Below, piece by piece: positions 33,542 to 35,774 of a stretch of 35,774 nucleotides of DNA; the first letter of the stretch is position 1; each line of letters starts with the position of its first letter. The translations under genes were made by a program, and so were the position numbers. The DNA is taken from NCBI RefSeq assembly GCF_002399615.1, contig NZ_DHDZ01000033.1, positions 1 to 35,774 on the forward strand. The letters run 5' to 3'. The notes below the pieces were generated by a model. It saw nothing but the letters and a program-made list of their open reading frames with translations. It did not search any database and was not told the DNA's origin. This DNA is from Pedobacter sp. UBA4863 (GTDB lineage: Bacteria; Bacteroidota; Bacteroidia; Sphingobacteriales; Sphingobacteriaceae).

Positions 33542-33976
33542 TTATTGTTCTTCCAGGTAGATGACCATTGTGCCGGTGATCTCGTAGCGCAGTTCCCTGC
33601 TTTCTTGATTTGCCGTACTGAACCCATGTTTTTCAAATACGGGCAGGCAGGGTTCCAGCATATTGAGCAGTTCATAGGTGAGTACGCCCATCCTGCTAAA
33701 TCTTGCGAACGCTTCTTCGAATTCCTCTGCCATTATCACATACAGGTAGTTGTACTTTGAGGGTTTCAGTTCTTCGGTCAGCCTTGCCATGCACAGCTCG
33801 ATAATGGTGTGTCTGGCATGTTGCTCGGAAAGCAGGCTGCCCATATATGGGGCAATGCCCTCTACCTTGTCTTCCAAATATTGCCTGAGCGAATAGCTTT
33901 CCTGCAGGCTGGCCAAAAGGTCCGGGTTGTTGATGCTGATATAGCTGCCCAGTTTTTCGATCAATAGCTGTTGCAT
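33542..33976 (-). CDS. Unknown 144-residue protein between traE and the methylase-helicase
   Basis: Not recognised. Soluble and largely helical (LEDKVEGIAPYMGSLLSEQHARHTIIELCMARLTEEL, then YLYVIMAEEFEEAFARFSRMGVLTYELLNML). The end (RELRYEITGTMVIYLEEQ) is probably a beta-hairpin. It starts 9 bases after the traE stop, so it is translated from the same transcript, and comes just before the giant gene. Small partner genes next to large methylase-helicases can be accessory subunits, but nothing in the sequence proves that here. Confidence 0.68.
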   Translation of the reverse strand: MQQLLIEKLGSYISINNPDLLASLQESYSLRQYLEDKVEGIAPYMGSLLSEQHARHTIIELCMARLTEELKPSKYNYLYVIMAEEFEEAFARFSRMGVLTYELLNMLEPCLPVFEKHGFSTANQESRELRYEITGTMVIYLEEQ

Positions 33977-33985
33977 AACCTTTGA

Positions 33986-34306
33986 CTAAACGCCGAAAAA
34001 TGATTTGATGACCGTGGCCACTACGACCAAAAACACGCAGCTACCGAACCATGCGGCCGCTACCTTTCCCGTATCGGGATCGCCGCTGTTCCATTTCTGA
34101 TAAACTTTCACCGCACCGATCAGCCCAAGGATGGCGCCGATGGCATACATCAGGCTGGTTCCTGAATCGAAATAGCTCCTGACCTTCATATTTGCCTCGT
34201 TGATGCCCGCCAGCCCGTCCTGGGCCTGTAGGCTATTGGAAATGGCCAGCGCCATCACCAATAGTACCGCTATCCTTAATTGCTTTTGCCCTGCACACTT
34301 TTTCAT
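33986..34306 (-). CDS. traE: Conjugative transfer protein TraE (DUF4134, VirB2-like)
   Basis: A 106-residue protein from the ATG at 34306 (a GTG two codons earlier also opens the frame). The signal peptide ends near LQAQDG. The mature part, GINEANMKVRSYFDSGTSLMYAIGAILGLIGAVKVYQKWNSGDPD, then KVAAAWFGSCVFLVVVATVIKSFFGV, is an almost textbook DUF4134/TraE sequence with two transmembrane helices. It is the pilin-like small subunit of the transfer channel. A 215-base stretch separates it from the membrane-protein gene upstream; I see no convincing gene there. Confidence 0.93.
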   Translation of the reverse strand: MKKCAGQKQLRIAVLLVMALAISNSLQAQDGLAGINEANMKVRSYFDSGTSLMYAIGAILGLIGAVKVYQKWNSGDPDTGKVAAAWFGSCVFLVVVATVIKSFFGV

Positions 34307-34521
34307 ATTCACTGATTTATGTTCTGATGTCGTTTTCTTCTTTGTTTCCGCAATTCCTCCCTGCCATTTGCAGAGAGGCGCGGAAATCGACAGCCGCCTT
34401 TGCTATCCCACCCTATATATCCATTGCCCTTGCGCACGGGGAAGAAAGGGGACTGTCCTACCTGGCCGGACCTCCACGATCCTGTCTGCACCAATTCCAA
34501 CCTATCCGGTCCAGGTAATTT

Positions 34522-34956
34522 TTAGCGGAGCAGTGTGTTCCATATACGCTCCAACTCTCCCTCACTGAGCACCACTCCGCATAGCTCTTGGCTATGTTGT
34601 ATCAGGTAATTATTGATCGCTACCCGGTAGGCAGGCTTGCGCAGCCCGCTGTAGTTGGCCAGCCTTTGCTGGAACTTTTCCAAAAGCTCCTGTTTGGTGG
34701 CAGTTTTGCCTGCCCTTTCCAGGATAGCGTAGCGGAGGTCCTGTACCACCGCTTCCAGTTCATCCATCGATGAAATATCTTCCGTATCTTCAATTATCGT
34801 TTCAGTTTCTTCGGCACTGTTATAGTTCCTGTTCTTCAGTGAGTGGATAAAACCCGTAAGGTCTTTTCTGTACTTCAATCCGATCGTCAGGTAATAGGCA
34901 ACTACCAATACCCCAACCGCTCCCAGGTATTCCGCCCATGTCACATTACTTAGCAT
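34522..34956 (-). CDS. Single-pass membrane protein at the start of the tra block
   Basis: A 144-residue protein. One transmembrane helix lies near the N-terminus (YLGAVGVLVVAYYLTIGLKY, about 10-29). An acidic linker follows (SAEETETIIEDTEDISSMDELEAVV), then a helical C-terminal domain ending in ELERIWNTLLR. Proteins of this layout often open the traE-side of Bacteroidota ICE operons, but I cannot name the family. It is the first minus-strand gene after the control region with the palindromes. Confidence 0.65.
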   Translation of the reverse strand: MLSNVTWAEYLGAVGVLVVAYYLTIGLKYRKDLTGFIHSLKNRNYNSAEETETIIEDTEDISSMDELEAVVQDLRYAILERAGKTATKQELLEKFQQRLANYSGLRKPAYRVAINNYLIQHSQELCGVVLSEGELERIWNTLLR

Positions 34957-35050
34957 AATTCAATATTTAGGTTTTCAAATCACCAGCGCTACTATTGCTC
35001 CGCTGACAACACAAAGGTGGGAAGATGCCGAAGGGTAAATTCACAATCTG

Positions 35051-35064
35051 TACCGTAGTCGGTA
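35051..35064. promoter_or_regulatory. Palindromic operator copy 1, TACCGTAGTCGGTA
   Basis: TACCG and CGGTA form a perfect inverted repeat around TAGT, 95 bases upstream of the tra block's first gene. It matches the second copy at 35148 in 13 of 14 bases. The size and symmetry suit a dimeric regulator, for example of the TetR family. This is inferred from symmetry only. Confidence 0.65.
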
Positions 35065-35147
35065 AGATTTATTTTAGGCAGTAAATGAGCTGGATTTGGA
35101 AGGATTAGTAGCATTAATTATTCAAATATTCAGAAATACCGAGTTTA

Positions 35148-35161
35148 TACCGTATTCGGTA
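35148..35161. promoter_or_regulatory. Palindromic operator copy 2, TACCGTATTCGGTA
   Basis: The same TACCG/CGGTA palindrome as at 35051, 97 bases away start to start, and 80 bases before the SnoaL-like ATG. A half-site-like ATACCGAG lies just before it at 35136. One regulator could control both divergent units. Confidence 0.65.
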
Positions 35162-35194
35162 AAATGAATTATTACGGATCGATAAGTAATTTAT

Positions 35195-35202
35195 TAAGTT
35201 TG
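35195..35202 (+). promoter_or_regulatory. Possible -7 element of the SnoaL-like gene
   Basis: TAAGTTTG fits TAnnTTTG and lies 38 bases before the ATG at 35241. The -33 position has no TTTG, so it may need an activator or may not be a promoter. Palindrome copy 2 ends 33 bases upstream of it, at the -33 edge. Confidence 0.4.
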
Positions 35203-35240
35203 TCTACCTACTAAGAATATTGTACAACTAAATTTTTATC

Positions 35241-35615
35241 ATGAAAACTTTCGTAACATGGGAAGAAATCCTTTTACAAGAAGAGAATTTACGTAATGCT
35301 ATAATGCATGGCGATGTACAGGCACTTGACATCTTATTACATGATGACCTGCTCTTTGTTCTGCCCGGAGGACAGGTGGTTACTAAAAAAATTGATCTGG
35401 ATACCTATCGGGATGGACGACTGAAAATTTCAGCTTTTGTCCCTGCTGTAGAAACACTGAATATTATAGAGGATACGGCAGTGATCCAATTAATTGTTGG
35501 TTTAGAAGGTGAATATGATGGCGCAGCATTTAAACAGCAATTCAGATATGTGCGTTTCTGGAAAAAGCTGGAGGATGGCATCAGGGTAATTGGAGGAAGT
35601 GGGACTGCCCTTTGA
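35241..35615 (+). CDS. SnoaL/NTF2-like protein (DUF4440 type)
   Basis: A 124-residue protein. ENLRNAIMHGDVQALDILLHDDLLFVLPGGQVVTKKIDLDTYRDGRL is the N-terminal helix-turn-strand pattern of DUF4440 proteins, followed by strands ending in FRYVRFWKKLEDGIRVIGGSG. The fold makes a small cone-shaped pocket; members range from isomerases and hydratases to binding proteins, so no reaction can be given. It has no signal peptide. It is divergent from the tra block and AT-rich compared with it, so it is probably cargo or regulatory neighbourhood rather than transfer machinery. Confidence 0.8.
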   Translation: MKTFVTWEEILLQEENLRNAIMHGDVQALDILLHDDLLFVLPGGQVVTKKIDLDTYRDGRLKISAFVPAVETLNIIEDTAVIQLIVGLEGEYDGAAFKQQFRYVRFWKKLEDGIRVIGGSGTAL

Positions 35616-35724
35616 TTGCTCGGCGAGAAGAACTAGTAAATTGAAAATTTACACGAAACGGCAATAACTGATCCTACAGATCATTTAACAAAATTCAATA
35701 TTCTAAATTATTCTGCACTGAAGA

Positions 35725-35774
35725 TCATACGATTTCTTCCATTCTCTTAATCAACATTTCCCTCATTCTATCTA
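35725..35774 (-). CDS. Possible C-terminal end of a gene cut by the window edge
   Basis: On the minus strand the last 48 bases before a TGA read DRMREMLIKRMEEIV, an amphipathic helical ending. The frame is open to the window edge. It is too short to identify. If real it converges with the SnoaL-like gene and could be the regulator that uses the palindromes; that is a guess. Confidence 0.35.
   Translation of the reverse strand, partial: DRMREMLIKRMEEIV

Larger units (their letters stand above)
12429..35774. mobile_element. Integrative conjugative element of the CTnDOT/Bacteroidota tra type, left part
   Basis: From the integrase rightwards almost every gene belongs to the conjugative machinery or its accessories: tyrosine recombinase, traN-M-L-K-J-I-G-F-E on the minus strand, DNA methyltransferases and DUF3945-like proteins. 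GC content is visibly higher than in the 1-12,400 flank. The left boundary is placed after the ssrA hairpin but could lie anywhere in about 12,401-12,704. The right boundary is not in the window, and neither relaxase nor coupling protein is seen, so the element must extend further right. In this class the traE-N products build the inner- and outer-membrane parts of a type IV secretion channel. Confidence 0.85.

Noticed and set aside
33262..33675. 137-codon minus-strand frame bridging the unknown 144-residue gene and the giant gene
   Set aside because: It overlaps both genes in another frame, and both have better start positions and spacing.
34309..34500. 63-codon minus-strand frame just upstream of traE, stop two bases before the traE ATG
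   Set aside because: It opens with TTG, its composition is unlike a folded protein, and I recognise no family. The tight spacing to traE is suggestive but not enough.

Overview
The window looks like a Bacteroidota chromosome, most likely family Sphingobacteriaceae (Pedobacter-like), carrying the left part of an integrative conjugative element (ICE). The lineage call rests on a SusC/SusD outer-membrane pair, a promoter of the Bacteroidota type (TTTG - 19 bp - TAnnTTTG) in front of a tRNA, a tmRNA tag reading GENNYALAA, and CTnDOT-type tra genes. The genus is an inference.

Chromosomal part (1 to about 12,430): low-GC sequence with ordinary spacing. It holds kynureninase, a DEDDh 3'-5' exonuclease, a 40-residue membrane protein, a susD/susC operon on the minus strand, a PaaI-type thioesterase divergent from an OsmC-like protein, a large SNF2 helicase, a tRNA-Ser(UGA) with promoter and terminator, and the tmRNA gene ssrA.

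Junction (12,401-12,804): 404 bases without a gene but rich in structure. There is a strong hairpin right after ssrA that lacks a T-tract, an orphan 3' end of a different tRNA-Ser followed by a perfect 14-bp terminator stem, a 12-bp direct repeat (AAATCGTGCGTC), and a perfect 15-bp inverted repeat whose left arm holds the second repeat copy. This is the likely left attachment region. The exact element boundary cannot be fixed from one end.

Element (about 12,430 to beyond 35,774): visibly higher GC. A plus-strand tyrosine recombinase converges on a long minus-strand block. Read in transcription order from the right, the block is: a membrane protein, traE, an unknown gene, a 1845-residue DNA methylase-helicase, traF, a duplicated-domain protein, traG (VirB4-like ATPase), traI, an unknown gene, two further secreted TraI-like paralogues, traJ, traK, traL, traM, traN, an MT-A70 adenine methyltransferase, two DUF3945-like paralogues, and three small proteins (two winged-helix-like paralogues flanking a helix-turn-helix protein). 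Together these encode most of a type IV secretion apparatus plus two DNA-modification proteins that could shield incoming DNA from restriction.

No relaxase, coupling protein, rte-type regulator or second attachment site is visible, so the element continues past the right edge. The control region at 34,957-35,240 has two copies of a 14-bp palindrome between the tra block and a divergent SnoaL-like gene. The least explained parts are the attachment region, the giant methylase-helicase between traE and traF, the TraI-like trio, and the internally duplicated 280-residue protein.
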